Origin: Brevundimonas guildfordensis
GTDB lineage: Bacteria > Pseudomonadota > Alphaproteobacteria > Caulobacterales > Caulobacteraceae
Direction: 5' to 3'
DNA length: 64,000 nucleotides
Assembly: GCF_014836405.1 (NCBI RefSeq)
Contig: NZ_JACSQU010000002.1
Coordinates: 373,046 to 437,045, forward strand
Shown: piece after piece, positions 27,345-36,145 of the stretch
Numbering within the stretch: position 1 is the stretch's first letter
How the letters are laid out: each line of letters starts with the position of its first letter
Program-made: the position numbers and the translations under genes
Notes under the pieces: generated by a model
What the model was told of the DNA's origin: nothing
What the model saw: the letters and a program-made list of their open reading frames with translations, nothing else
Databases searched by the model: none

Positions 27345-27410
27345 TCCCCGGCGTCGCCCGCCCCCTCCGTCTCGGCAGCCGGCCAGCCCGCCACGCGCGA
27401 GGCTGAGGCT

Positions 27411-27830
27411 GTGGCGGGCGACGTCTTCACGCCTGAACAACGCAGCGCCGTGATGCGGCGCGTCAAGGCCCGCGACACAGGCCCCGAAATGAAGGTCCGG
27501 CGCGCCTTGCGGGCTGCGGGCGTCGGCTATCGTCTCGGCGGCTGCGGCCTTCCGGGGCGGCCGGACGTGGTGATGAAGGGGCGCAAGAGCGCCGTCTTCG
27601 TCCACGGCTGCTTCTGGCACGGCCACGACTGCCCGCGCGGCGCCCGCAAGCCCAAGGGCAACGCTGAGTACTGGACCTCCAAGATCGATCGCAACCGCGC
27701 CCGCGACGCCCGCGTGGCGGATGAACTGACAGCGGCGGGCTGGCGCGTCCTGACCCTGTGGGAATGCGATCTTAAACAGCCGGACTGGGAAGGGCGCTTG
27801 CTTACGGCGTTGCGATCGGAGCCGTCTTAG
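27411..27830 (+). CDS. vsr: Very short patch repair endonuclease
   Basis: Nicks 5' of the T in T:G mismatches that arise from 5-methylcytosine deamination. It has 139 residues, a normal size. By alignment from memory to E. coli Vsr (offset of one residue), the key residues are all present: Glu26, Asp52 (GRPDVV), His65, Cys67, His70, His72 and Cys74 (FVHGCFWHGHDC), and a later Cys in LWECDL for zinc. The start is GTG 27411. Vsr genes usually sit beside a cytosine-5 methyltransferase; none is within this window. The stop overlaps the convergent kinase end by four bases. Confidence 0.93.
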   Translation: MAGDVFTPEQRSAVMRRVKARDTGPEMKVRRALRAAGVGYRLGGCGLPGRPDVVMKGRKSAVFVHGCFWHGHDCPRGARKPKGNAEYWTSKIDRNRARDARVADELTAAGWRVLTLWECDLKQPDWEGRLLTALRSEPS

Positions 27831-29740
27831 GCGGCGGCCTCGGCGTCGGAGTTCGCCTCGCTTTGGGCGGCGGCGTCCAGGGTTTGGGTCAGGGCGTCCA
27901 GCAGGGCGGCGGGCGTCAGGGGCTTGGAGACGAAGGCGTTCATGCCCGAAGCGAGGCAGGCGCGCATGTCTTCCGGCTCGGTGTCGGCGGTCACGGCGAT
28001 GACCGGGACGCGGGCGTTCGGACCGCCGCCCTTGCGCAGCCGCCGCGTCGTCTCGCGACCGTCCAGTTCCGGCATCCGCACGTCCATGAAGATGACATCG
28101 AAGGCCTGGCCCTCACAGGCCTCAAGCGCGGCCAGACCATTCTCGGCCATGACGATCTCACAGTCGAAGGCCTGCAGGATCAGCTGGATGGCGCGCCGAT
28201 TGATGGCGTGGTCATCGACGACCAGGACGCGCAGGGGCCGGCTATCCGCCGCCTCATCCTCATCTTCCGCCGTGACGCCCTCGGGTGCAGGCGCGGGCTG
28301 ATGCGGGTAAGCGGCGGCCGCTGGAAGGTCGTCCGGGAGAGGGGCCAGCGGGTCCAGGCGTCCGGGAACGGCCAGCGGCGTGATCAGCTCTTCAGGGATG
28401 TCGGCGCCCGCCTCGGGCTGGCCCTGGCTCAGGCTGAGAGCGACGGTGAACTGCGAGCCGCCGCCGGGCTCGCTGCGCACTGTCAGCCGCCCGCCCATCA
28501 AGATGATCAGATCGCGGCTGATGGCCAGCCCCAGCCCCGAACCGCCAAAGCGGGCGGCGACGCCGTCCTGGGTCTGATCGAAGGGGGTGAACAAACGCTC
28601 CAACTGCTCGGCGCTCATGCCGCGCCCCGTATCAGCGACCTCGATCAGCAGGGCGTAGGAGCCTTCGTCGTTGAGCCAACTGCGGACCCTCAGCGTCACC
28701 GTCCCGGCGTTGGTGAATTTCATGGCGTTGGAGATCAGATTGTTCAGCACCTGGCGCAGGCGCATGGCGTCGCCGTGCACCCAGCGCGGGGTCTCGCGCG
28801 CGCCCTCCAGACGCAGTTGCAACCCCTGGGCGCGGGCGTGTCCCTGCCACAGCCGAGCGGTCTGGGCCAACATCAGCCGCAGGTCGAAGTCGTGGCTCTC
28901 CACGTGCATCCGGCCGGCGTTCAAGCGCGAGTGGTCCAGCAGATCGTCGAGCAGAGCCTTCATCATCAGGCCCGCATCCTCGATCAGGGCGACCTGTTGA
29001 CGGCCGGCGCTGTTCGGCACGGTGGAACGCAGATAATCGGCGCCGGTCAGGATCGCGCTGATGGGAGTGCGCAGGTCGTGACCGATAGCGGCCATGAAGG
29101 CGCTGCGTTCGACCATGGCGGTCTCAACCTGTCGGCGTTCTCTTTCGGCTTCGGCCAAGGCGTGGCGCTCGGCCACCATGGCCTTGCGCAAGCGCGACCG
29201 GGTATTGAAGCAGAACAGGGCGTAGAAAATGACTCCGATGGAGACCGCCGTGATCAGGGACTTCTCTGCTCCCCAACGCGCCATGAACATCGGGGTCAAC
29301 GCCAGATAGCCCAGCTGGGGCAGGACGGTGAAACCAAACACCCGGAGATTGCCGGCCGACATGATCACCGAGTTGACCGTGCCCGCCGACAGCAGCACCG
29401 CGGCCGCGAAACCGCCCATAGGGCCGCCGACAAGCCAGAGGGGCACCGAGAGCAGGCCGAAAAAGCTCGCGTTGAGCGCGATCACCGCGTCCAGAGCCGG
29501 TCCGCGCCAGCCGCGCGGGGTCTCCAGAAGCCCGCGCATCACGGGTTCGGCCAGCCAGGCTTCGAGAGCTTGGATCACGAAGTAGACGGCGAGCCAGCCC
29601 AGACAGGCGGGCAGGCCCAACAGCGGGCTGAAGACAAGCGCGGTCGTTCCGCCCATGACAAGGCGCTGCATCGTCGCCTTGCGACGCTGGCGAATGGCGG
29701 GCGCCCAACCCAGGTGGGCGTCGGCGATAGGCTCGGACAT
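27827..29740 (-). CDS. Membrane-bound hybrid histidine kinase
   Basis: 637 residues. The N-terminal part (about 25-180) has five or six hydrophobic helices with no large periplasmic loop, so the sensor is the membrane region itself. A coiled linker (about 185-212) leads to the HisKA domain with phospho-acceptor His221 (IGHDLRTP). The HATPase domain follows (NLISNAMKFTNAG, then GLGLAISRDL). The C-terminal receiver has its phospho-Asp at 553 (FMDVRMPELDG). The gene ends a minus-strand run, 64 bases after pyrD's stop. No partner regulator or Hpt protein is adjacent. The signal is unknown. Confidence 0.9.
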   Translation of the reverse strand: MSEPIADAHLGWAPAIRQRRKATMQRLVMGGTTALVFSPLLGLPACLGWLAVYFVIQALEAWLAEPVMRGLLETPRGWRGPALDAVIALNASFFGLLSVPLWLVGGPMGGFAAAVLLSAGTVNSVIMSAGNLRVFGFTVLPQLGYLALTPMFMARWGAEKSLITAVSIGVIFYALFCFNTRSRLRKAMVAERHALAEAERERRQVETAMVERSAFMAAIGHDLRTPISAILTGADYLRSTVPNSAGRQQVALIEDAGLMMKALLDDLLDHSRLNAGRMHVESHDFDLRLMLAQTARLWQGHARAQGLQLRLEGARETPRWVHGDAMRLRQVLNNLISNAMKFTNAGTVTLRVRSWLNDEGSYALLIEVADTGRGMSAEQLERLFTPFDQTQDGVAARFGGSGLGLAISRDLIILMGGRLTVRSEPGGGSQFTVALSLSQGQPEAGADIPEELITPLAVPGRLDPLAPLPDDLPAAAAYPHQPAPAPEGVTAEDEDEAADSRPLRVLVVDDHAINRRAIQLILQAFDCEIVMAENGLAALEACEGQAFDVIFMDVRMPELDGRETTRRLRKGGGPNARVPVIAVTADTEPEDMRACLASGMNAFVSKPLTPAALLDALTQTLDAAAQSEANSDAEAAA

Positions 29741-29804
29741 ACGACGTTCCAAACGGGCGCTCAGCCCATTGGTTCATCATCGACCGAGGGTTGCTAATGC
29801 TCCG

Positions 29805-30848
29805 TCAACGCCGCGCAGCGGTCGCCTCGGCCATGCTGGCGAAGCCTTCGGCGCGCAGGCGGGCGGCCAGGTCGCGCTTGATGCGTCCGATCAGGCCCGG
29901 ACCTTCATAGATCAGAGCCGAATAGACCTGGACCGCCGAGGCGCCGGCGCGGATGCGGGCGAAGGCGTCCTCGCCGCTGGAGATGCCGCCGACCGCGATC
30001 AGGGGCAGGCGTCCGTCCGCGGCTTCGGCCGCCGCCTCCAGGGCCTTCAGCGCGAAGGGCTTCAGCGGGGCGCCGGACAGGCCGCCGCTCTCGCCTGCGA
30101 AGTTCGAGCGCAGGGAGGCGGGCCGCTCCAACGTGGTGTTGGACACGATCAGGGCGTCGATGCGGTGGGCGATGGAGGCCTCGACGATCATGCCGATCTC
30201 TTCGCCGATCAGGTCGGGCGCGATCTTCAGGTAGACCGGGGCGCCGTCGCCGGGGCGGGCCTCGTTGATGCGGCCCAGCAGGTCGTCCAGCGCCTCGCGC
30301 CGCTGCAGCGCCCGCAGGCCCGGCGTGTTGGGCGAGGAGATGTTGACGGTGAAATAGTCGGCTAGGCCCGCCAGCCGCTTCAGCCCCGCGACATAGTCGG
30401 CGGCCTTGTCCTCGGTGTCCTTGTTGGCGCCCAGGTTGGCGCCGATGGCGGTGCGGGTCGGACGCCGGGCCAGGCGGGCGGCGAACGGCTCCAGCCCGTC
30501 GTTATTGAAGCCCATGCGGTTGATGATCGCCCGGTCTTCCGACAGGCGGAACAGGCGCGGCTTGGGGTTGCCGGCTTGCGCGCGCGGGGTGACCGAGCCG
30601 CACTCAACCGCGCCGAAGCCTAGACGCGACAGGCCTTCCAGCGCCTCGCCGTTCTTGTCGAGCCCAGCGGCCAAACCGACGGGGTTGGACATCTCCAGAC
30701 CGGCGATCGTGGTCTTCAGGATCGGATCGTCGGCGCCGGGCGCGGGCAGGGGCGTCAGTTGCAGGGCGCGGATGGCCAGGCGGTGGGCCGTTTCGGGCTC
30801 CATCTGGCGCAGCAGGACGGCGCCCAGATCGGTCAGGCTCATGCTCAT
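29805..30848 (-). CDS. pyrD: Dihydroorotate dehydrogenase (quinone), class 2
   Basis: FMN enzyme that oxidises dihydroorotate to orotate in pyrimidine synthesis, passing electrons to quinone at the membrane. It has 347 residues. The N-terminal amphipathic extension (LLRQMEPETAHRLAIRALQ) marks class 2. Then come NPVGLAAGLDKNGE, GSVTPRAQAGNPKPRLFRL, NRMGFNNDG and the catalytic Ser loop VNISSPNTPGL, plus the FMN-phosphate loop GGISSGEDA near the C-terminus. It lies at the end of a tight minus-strand operon after DUF952 (8-base gap). Confidence 0.97.
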   Translation of the reverse strand: MSMSLTDLGAVLLRQMEPETAHRLAIRALQLTPLPAPGADDPILKTTIAGLEMSNPVGLAAGLDKNGEALEGLSRLGFGAVECGSVTPRAQAGNPKPRLFRLSEDRAIINRMGFNNDGLEPFAARLARRPTRTAIGANLGANKDTEDKAADYVAGLKRLAGLADYFTVNISSPNTPGLRALQRREALDDLLGRINEARPGDGAPVYLKIAPDLIGEEIGMIVEASIAHRIDALIVSNTTLERPASLRSNFAGESGGLSGAPLKPFALKALEAAAEAADGRLPLIAVGGISSGEDAFARIRAGASAVQVYSALIYEGPGLIGRIKRDLAARLRAEGFASMAEATAARR

Positions 30849-30856
30849 GTTCTGGC

Positions 30857-31210
30857 TCAGGCGGTCTCTTCGATGATCATGCGGCCGTCGGCGCTGACCG
30901 CCAGGGCGCGCGCGCCGCGCGTCGCCGCGACGGGCAGGGGGCCGTAGATGTGGGGGAACAGGGCGCCGCCGCGCGACGGCTCCCAGATCAGGGCGTCGCC
31001 CAAGGCCGTCAGGTCGACTTCGACCAGCATCAGCTCGCTCTGCCCGGCGTAATGCTTGGCTGCGGTGACCTCCAGCTGATCGGCGGCCGACAGGTGGATG
31101 TAGCCGTCGGCCCGGTCCACGGCCGAACCGTCATAGCGGCCCTCGGCCAGGGTCGCCCGCCAGTCAGCGCGGCTCAGGATCTTGAAGGCGACGTCAGGAC
31201 GATCCGTCAT
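30857..31210 (-). CDS. DUF952 family protein
   Basis: 117 residues. It has the family pattern AFKILSRADWRATLAEGRYDGSAVDRADGYIHLSAADQ, with the conserved DGYIHLS (about residues 33-39) that makes DUF952 resemble ADP-ribosyl-binding or transferase-like folds. It continues with LMLVEVDLTALG and ALFPHIYGPLP (about 84-94). The molecular function is not known. It starts three bases after the sixA stop and is followed by pyrD after eight bases, so it is in the operon. Confidence 0.88.
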   Translation of the reverse strand: MTDRPDVAFKILSRADWRATLAEGRYDGSAVDRADGYIHLSAADQLEVTAAKHYAGQSELMLVEVDLTALGDALIWEPSRGGALFPHIYGPLPVAATRGARALAVSADGRMIIEETA

Positions 31211-31213
31211 GGC

Positions 31214-31705
31214 CTAGAACGCCTCCGGGGTCAGCCAGCCCTCATAGGAGGGGCGCCCGGCGACATTGACGGTGAAGACAGCCGCCGCCCCGGTGGGAAA
31301 GCCGCCGCTCATCTTGTCGAGCACCGACGGGGAGGCGGCGCTCTCGATCAGATATTCGACGGCCAGTTGATGCACGCCGGGGTTATGAGCGATCAGCAGC
31401 AGGCAGCCCGCCTCTTCCTCGGACGCCTCGACGGCGCGGCGCAGCACGTCGGCCGAGGCGTTGTAGAGGTTGTCGGACACGCGCACCTCGACGTCGCCGA
31501 AATGGTCGCTGGCCTGATCCCAGGTCTGACGGGTGCGCCGGGCGCCCGACACCAGCGCCATGTCCGGCTTCAGTCCGCGCGCCGCCAGGGCGCGGCCCAT
31601 GGCGGCGGCGTCGCGCAGACCCCGTTCGCTCAGGGCGCGGTCCACGTCGCCGCCGGGCGCCGAGGCTTCGGCCTTGGCGTGCCGCATCAGGATCAGTCTT
31701 TGCAT
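31214..31705 (-). CDS. sixA: SixA-type histidine phosphatase
   Basis: 163 residues. The phosphoglycerate-mutase-like motif RHAKAE is at about residues 8-13, with the catalytic His in RHA. GARRTRQTW gives the second Arg, and LLIAHNPGVHQL (about 103-114) carries the second catalytic His. The short size and RHAxAE motif point to SixA, which removes phosphate from phosphohistidine of Hpt proteins in phosphorelays. ATG 31705 is the natural start; the longer frame to 31768 adds basic low-complexity sequence. It lies 10 bases after the methyltransferase gene. A hybrid kinase lies in the same direction downstream, a possible functional link by inference only. Confidence 0.85.
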   Translation of the reverse strand: MQRLILMRHAKAEASAPGGDVDRALSERGLRDAAAMGRALAARGLKPDMALVSGARRTRQTWDQASDHFGDVEVRVSDNLYNASADVLRRAVEASEEEAGCLLLIAHNPGVHQLAVEYLIESAASPSVLDKMSGGFPTGAAAVFTVNVAGRPSYEGWLTPEAF

Positions 31706-31715
31706 GAGGCTGGCT

Positions 31716-32486
31716 TTAAGGCTGTTTGCGCGCGGCGCCCATAGGGTGCGACGCGGGCGCGTGATCACGGGCGGCGGGCGAGGGGGTCAGGGCGGGCCGT
31801 CCGGCCAACACGGTCTGGGCCAGGCCGCTGGGGCGGACGCGGGCGTAGGCCTGGCGCGTGGCCTCCAGCATGATCAGGCCCGCCGCGCCGGGAAACAGTT
31901 TCGGCCCGACCTGCTCCAGCCCGTCGGCCAGGCCCAGCAGCGGCCGCCACGGCGGGACGTACAGGGCCTGGGACCAGGCGACGGGCTCCAGACCCACCTC
32001 ACGCACCAGCCGCTCCAACTGACTGCGGGTGAAGGGGCGGCCGTGGCCGAAGGGAGTGGCCTCGGCGCGGGCCCACAGGCCGCCGCGCGCCGCCGCCGCC
32101 AGGATGACGCGGCCCGACGGCGCCAGGGCGCGCACCGCCTCGGTCAGCAGGGCCTTGGGATCATCGGCTTCTTCCAGGGCATGCACCAGCAGGATCCGGT
32201 CGAAGGTCCCGGCGGCGAAAGGCAGGCGGCGGTCGTCGATCAGGACGGTGCGGTTGCGCCCGCCCGCCGTCCACTGTTCCGCGCCCTGTCCGCCCGGCAT
32301 GGCGGCGATGACGCGGCGCGCGCCGATGAAGGCGTCCAGCCAGGGGGTGGCGTAGCCCAGCCCGAGTACGTCGCAGCCGTTCGCCTCGCCCCAGGCGTCG
32401 TCCAGACGCCGCGCCAGCATGCGCCGCGCCAGCGCCCCGGTCGGTTCGCCGTAGAAGGTGCGGAGCTCGTCGATGCTGCGGCGCAT
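31716..32486 (-). CDS. Class I SAM-dependent methyltransferase
   Basis: 256 residues. It opens MRRSIDELRTFYGEPTGALARRML. The SAM-binding region is divergent: DVLGLGYATPWLDAF (about 39-53) in place of a GxGxG loop, then DDRRLPFAAGTFDRILLVHALEEADD (about 84-109), the usual DxxxLPF...FDxIxxxHxLE motif for UbiE-type methyltransferases, and LAPSGRVILAA. The C-terminus is Pro/Ala-rich. It is the first gene of the minus-strand operon with sixA, DUF952 and pyrD and is divergent from gloB. In alphaproteobacteria a methyltransferase beside gloB is common. The substrate is unknown. Confidence 0.85.
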   Translation of the reverse strand: MRRSIDELRTFYGEPTGALARRMLARRLDDAWGEANGCDVLGLGYATPWLDAFIGARRVIAAMPGGQGAEQWTAGGRNRTVLIDDRRLPFAAGTFDRILLVHALEEADDPKALLTEAVRALAPSGRVILAAAARGGLWARAEATPFGHGRPFTRSQLERLVREVGLEPVAWSQALYVPPWRPLLGLADGLEQVGPKLFPGAAGLIMLEATRQAYARVRPSGLAQTVLAGRPALTPSPAARDHAPASHPMGAARKQP

Positions 32487-32561
32487 GGGAGCAGTATGGC
32501 GGATTTCGCGCAGTTTGTCGGGCCATTCTGCTAGGCTGGGGTTTCGATCGGAGACCTCCCC

Positions 32562-33293
32562 ATGACCCTGACCGTCCGCCAGTTCCCCTGCCTGTCCGAC
32601 AACTACGGCTTCCTGATCCGCGATGAGGCGACGGGGCTGGTAGCGGCCATCGACACGCCGGACGCCGAGGCGATCCTGGATGATCTGGAAGCGTCAGGCT
32701 GGGGGCGGCTGGACCTGATCCTGAACACCCACTGGCACCCCGACCACACCGGCGGCAACGAACGGCTGCAGGCCGAGACCGGCTGCGAGATCGCCGGGCC
32801 GGAGGAGGTGCGCCGCGCGGCGCCGCTGGACCATGTGCTGGTCGATGGCGAGGCGGTGCGGTTGGGCGAGACGGCCTTCGACGTGGTGCTGTCGCGCGGT
32901 CATACGCTGGGCCATGTGGTCTATCACGCGGCGGACGACGGCCTGGCCTTCGTCGGGGACGTCATCTTCGCCCTGGGCTGCGGGCGGTTGTTCGAGGGGA
33001 CGCCTGAGCAGATGTGGGAGAGCCTGAACCGCATCGGGGCCTGGCCCGAGACGACGACGCTGTACTGCGCCCATGAATATACGGCGTCCAACGCCCGCTT
33101 CGCCCTGTCGTTGCCGGACGCCGAGGCGGACATGCAGGCGCACGCCGAGGCCATCTTCGCCGCGCGTGAGCGGGGCGAGGCGACCGTGCCGACCACGGTC
33201 GGGGTCGAGCGCCGCTTCAACCCCTTCCTGCGCGCCCGCGACGCCGAAGACTTCGCCCAGCGCCGTGCGGCCAAGGACGCGTTCAAGGGGTAG
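32562..33293 (+). CDS. gloB: Hydroxyacylglutathione hydrolase (glyoxalase II)
   Basis: Hydrolyses S-lactoylglutathione to lactate and glutathione, the last step of methylglyoxal detoxification. 243 residues. The metallo-beta-lactamase motif THWHPDHTGGN has metal ligands His57, His59, Asp61 and His62. The later metal ligands are in RGHTLGHV and FVGDVIF, and the glyoxalase-II end CAHEYTASNARFAL is clear. A GGAG lies just upstream of the ATG. It is divergent from the methyltransferase operon; the 75-base gap must hold both promoters. Confidence 0.96.
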   Translation: MTLTVRQFPCLSDNYGFLIRDEATGLVAAIDTPDAEAILDDLEASGWGRLDLILNTHWHPDHTGGNERLQAETGCEIAGPEEVRRAAPLDHVLVDGEAVRLGETAFDVVLSRGHTLGHVVYHAADDGLAFVGDVIFALGCGRLFEGTPEQMWESLNRIGAWPETTTLYCAHEYTASNARFALSLPDAEADMQAHAEAIFAARERGEATVPTTVGVERRFNPFLRARDAEDFAQRRAAKDAFKG

Positions 33294-33299
33294 TCAGTC

Positions 33300-34742
33300 T
33301 CAAGAGGCCGAGTAGCTGGTCTTGATCTGGGTGTAGAAGTCGGCGGCGGCGAAGCCCTGTTCGCGGGGGCCGTAGCTGGACTTCTTCGTGCCGCCGAAGG
33401 GGACGTGATAGTCGACCCCGGCGGTGGCCAGGTTGACCATGGTCATGCCCGCCCGCGCCCGACGCTGGAACTCGCGCGCGTGTTTCAGCGACTGGGTGAC
33501 GATGCCCGCCGACAGGCCGAACTCGACGCCGTTGGCGACGGCCAGGGCTTCCTCGAAATCGGCCACGCGGATGGTCGAGGCGACGGGGCCGAACACTTCC
33601 TCGTTGTTGATGCGGGCGTCGGCAAGGGTGTCGACGATCAGGGTCGGCTGGACGTACCAGCCCGGCTTGTCGAGGCTGAGGCGCTGGCCGCCCGCCACGA
33701 CGCGGCCGCCGCCGGACGCGGCGATGTCGATGTAGTCGTAGGAGACGTCGCGCTGGGCCTCGGTCACGGCCGGGCCCATCTGGGTGGACGGGTCCAGGGC
33801 GTCGCCGACCCGCAGGGCCTTCACCTTCTCGGCCAGGGCGGCGACGAAGTGATCGTGGATGCCGTCCTGAACGATCAGGCGGCTGGAGGCGGTGCAGCGC
33901 TGGCCGGTGGCGAAGAAGCTGCCGTCCAGGGCGATGTTCACGGCGCGCTCCAGATCGGCGTCGTCCATCACGATCAGCGGGTTCTTGCCGCCCATTTCCA
34001 GCTGGACGCGGGCCTGGCGCTTCATCGCCCCTTCGGCCACCCCGGCGCCGACCTTCTGCGAGCCGGTGAAGCTGATGCCGTCCACGTCCGGGTGGGCGAC
34101 GATGGCGCGGCCGACGTCGCCGTCGCCGATGACCATGTTGACCACGCCCTTGGGCAGGCCCGCCTCATGCAGGATGGCGATCAGGGCCTCGGCCGTGGCC
34201 GGGGTCGGGCCGGCGGGCTTGATGACGACCGTATTGCCGAAGGCGATGGCGGGCGCGATCTTCCAGGCCGGGATGGCGATGGGGAAGTTCCACGGGGTGA
34301 TCAGGCCGAACACGCCGACCGGCTGACGATAGGTCTGGATTTCGACGCCGGGCCGGGTCGAGGCCAGGTTCTGGCCGTGCAGGCGCAGGGCCTCGCCCGC
34401 GAAGAATTTCAGGATGCGGGCGGCGCGGGCCGTCTCACCGATGCCTTCGGCCAGGGTCTTGCCCTCTTCGCGCGACAGCAGGCGGCCGATGACTTCGCGC
34501 CGCTCCATCAGCAGGGTCCCGGCGCGGTCCAGCACATCCGAACGGACCTCGGGCGAGGCATCGGCCCAGGGGCCGAAGGCGGCGCGGGCGGCCTGGACCG
34601 CCTGATCGACCTCGGCGGCCCCGCCCTTGGGGGTACGGGCCACGACGTCGCGCGTGTCGGACGGGTTCAGGCTCTCGCCTGTCCGCGTTCCGGCGACCTT
34701 CTCGCCGCCGATCCAGTGCGAAAGCTCAAGCGTGTCGGTCAT
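33300..34742 (-). CDS. Aldehyde dehydrogenase (alpha-ketoglutarate semialdehyde dehydrogenase-like)
   Basis: 480 residues, NAD(P)-dependent. Catalytic Cys283 lies in GQRCTASS and general base Glu249 in EMGGKNP. The cofactor loop shows FTGSQKVG and the substrate end PFGGTKKSSYGPREQG. The closest feel is the KGSADH/succinate-semialdehyde group used in pentose or hydroxyproline breakdown, but no pathway genes are beside it, so the substrate is uncertain. ATG 34742 opens the domain (MTDTLELSHWIGGEKV). It is convergent with gloB and divergent from the CsgG-like operon. Confidence 0.88.
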   Translation of the reverse strand: MTDTLELSHWIGGEKVAGTRTGESLNPSDTRDVVARTPKGGAAEVDQAVQAARAAFGPWADASPEVRSDVLDRAGTLLMERREVIGRLLSREEGKTLAEGIGETARAARILKFFAGEALRLHGQNLASTRPGVEIQTYRQPVGVFGLITPWNFPIAIPAWKIAPAIAFGNTVVIKPAGPTPATAEALIAILHEAGLPKGVVNMVIGDGDVGRAIVAHPDVDGISFTGSQKVGAGVAEGAMKRQARVQLEMGGKNPLIVMDDADLERAVNIALDGSFFATGQRCTASSRLIVQDGIHDHFVAALAEKVKALRVGDALDPSTQMGPAVTEAQRDVSYDYIDIAASGGGRVVAGGQRLSLDKPGWYVQPTLIVDTLADARINNEEVFGPVASTIRVADFEEALAVANGVEFGLSAGIVTQSLKHAREFQRRARAGMTMVNLATAGVDYHVPFGGTKKSSYGPREQGFAAADFYTQIKTSYSAS

Positions 34743-34907
34743 GCGGATCAGTCCCTTGTTTTCAGTACTGGCTTGCCCGAGGCGGCGACCGCCGACAAGG
34801 CGTCGGCGCCGGATCTTCGTTCGGAAATCGCCGCGTTTGGCGAAGGTATTGCGCTGGAAGCCCAGGTCGTGCCATGAGTAGCGCCGATAGTCCGGGGGCG
34901 GTTTCAT

Positions 34908-35840
34908 ATGGTTTTCCAACGCGTTTGCGTCGCTTTGGCGGCGTTGGCCGTCTGCGGGACGGGCTTGCCGGCGACCGCGTTCGCCGCGTCCGGCGCTGTG
35001 CAGGCTGAAGCTGCGGCGCGCGCAGGGCTGAAGCGGCGGATCGCCGTCGGCCGCTTCACCAACAGCACGCCCTACGGTCGCCTGCTGCTGTCGCCGGGAC
35101 AGGCCGATCCTGTGGCGACCCAGGCGGGCGACATGCTGGTCAACGCCCTGGTGGCGTCCGACCACTTCTTCGTCTTCGAGCGGTCGGACCTTACGGCGCT
35201 GAACGCCGAGCGGGTGCTGTCCGAGGCGGACGGCCAGGCGCTGAGCGGGGTCGACGCCCTGCTGTTGGGCTCGATCACCCAGTTGGGTCGCCGCAACGAG
35301 GGCAAGCAGGGCTTCCTCAACTCCCAGCGGCGCCACGCGGTCAACGCCACGGTTGAGATCCGCCTGGTCGACGTGCGCACGGGCCGCGTGTTCTTCACCG
35401 CCTCGGGCGCCGGCGAGGCGACGACCGAGACCGGCGAGGTGGCGGGTTTCGGCAGTCGCGCGGGCTATGACTCGACCCTGAACGATCGGGCCATTTCGGC
35501 GGCCATCGCGGACGCCATGACCAATATCGTCAACCAGTTGCAGCAGCGGGCCTGGTTCACCGACATCCTGCGGGTGTCCGGCCCGACCGTCTATGTCAGC
35601 GGCGGTCCCAGCCAGGGTCTGCGCGCCGGCGACCGCTTCCACGTGGAGACGCCGGGCGAGACGGTGATCAGCGGCCAGTCGGGCCTGCCGATCACCCTGC
35701 CGGGCAGCCGGGTGGCGCAGATCGAGATCACCGGCTTCTTCGGCGACAGCCCCGAAACCGAGGGCGCGACCGCCCGTGTCATCGCGGGCGAGCTGCCCGC
35801 AGAGATAGCCGGCCTGCGGGTCACGGAGATCAGAGAATGA
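34908..35840 (+). CDS. CsgG-family exported protein
   Basis: 310 residues. A signal peptide (about residues 1-27, with TAFA-AS as the likely cleavage site) is followed by the CsgG/TolB-N like fold: KRRIAVGRFTNST, then ALVASDHFFVFERSDLTALNAE, then ADALLLGSITQLG-like sequence and AIADAMTNIVNQL (about 42-220). A C-terminal extension includes a VYVSGGPSQGLRAGDRF segment. There is a Cys in LAVCGTG, but Val at -1 is a poor lipobox, so lipid anchoring is doubtful. It is the first of four overlapping genes for exported proteins; the next ATG overlaps its stop. It is probably an outer-membrane-associated assembly, with function inferred only from the family. Confidence 0.8.
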   Translation: MVFQRVCVALAALAVCGTGLPATAFAASGAVQAEAAARAGLKRRIAVGRFTNSTPYGRLLLSPGQADPVATQAGDMLVNALVASDHFFVFERSDLTALNAERVLSEADGQALSGVDALLLGSITQLGRRNEGKQGFLNSQRRHAVNATVEIRLVDVRTGRVFFTASGAGEATTETGEVAGFGSRAGYDSTLNDRAISAAIADAMTNIVNQLQQRAWFTDILRVSGPTVYVSGGPSQGLRAGDRFHVETPGETVISGQSGLPITLPGSRVAQIEITGFFGDSPETEGATARVIAGELPAEIAGLRVTEIRE

Positions 35841-36145
35841 AGACGAAAGCGGTCGTGCTGACCGCCCTGTGCGCCGCGCTGGCGGCCGGGGGGTGCGTCC
35901 AAAACTATCCCACGCGCGAGGCGGTGCAGGGCGCGCCCGCCGGGGTCCTGAAGCTCAGCAACGCCCCGGCCGACGCCCGCCTGATCGTGGACGGACGGGA
36001 TATGGGGCCGGTCAGCGCCCTGGCCAGGGGGGCGGCCCTGACGCCGGGCCGTCATGAGATCGCCGTCACCCAGGGCGGCCGGGTTCTTCATGCCCAGACG
36101 GTGATGGTCGCCGCCGGGGCCCAGGCTGTGGTGGTGCTGCCTTGA
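35837..36145 (+). CDS. PEGA-like lipoprotein
   Basis: 102 residues. A lipoprotein signal (LTALCAALAAGGC, lipid Cys at about residue 20) leads to a small beta domain: VLKLSNAPADARLIVDGRDMGPVS and LTPGRHEIAVTQGGRVL. The xxAxVxVDGxxxG...LxPGxHxVxV plan is that of PEGA domains, which occur on surface or periplasmic proteins. It overlaps the CsgG-like gene (ATGA) and the next lipoprotein gene (TTGA). It may be a structural or regulatory partner of the CsgG-like protein, by inference. Confidence 0.75.
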   Translation: MKTKAVVLTALCAALAAGGCVQNYPTREAVQGAPAGVLKLSNAPADARLIVDGRDMGPVSALARGAALTPGRHEIAVTQGGRVLHAQTVMVAAGAQAVVVLP

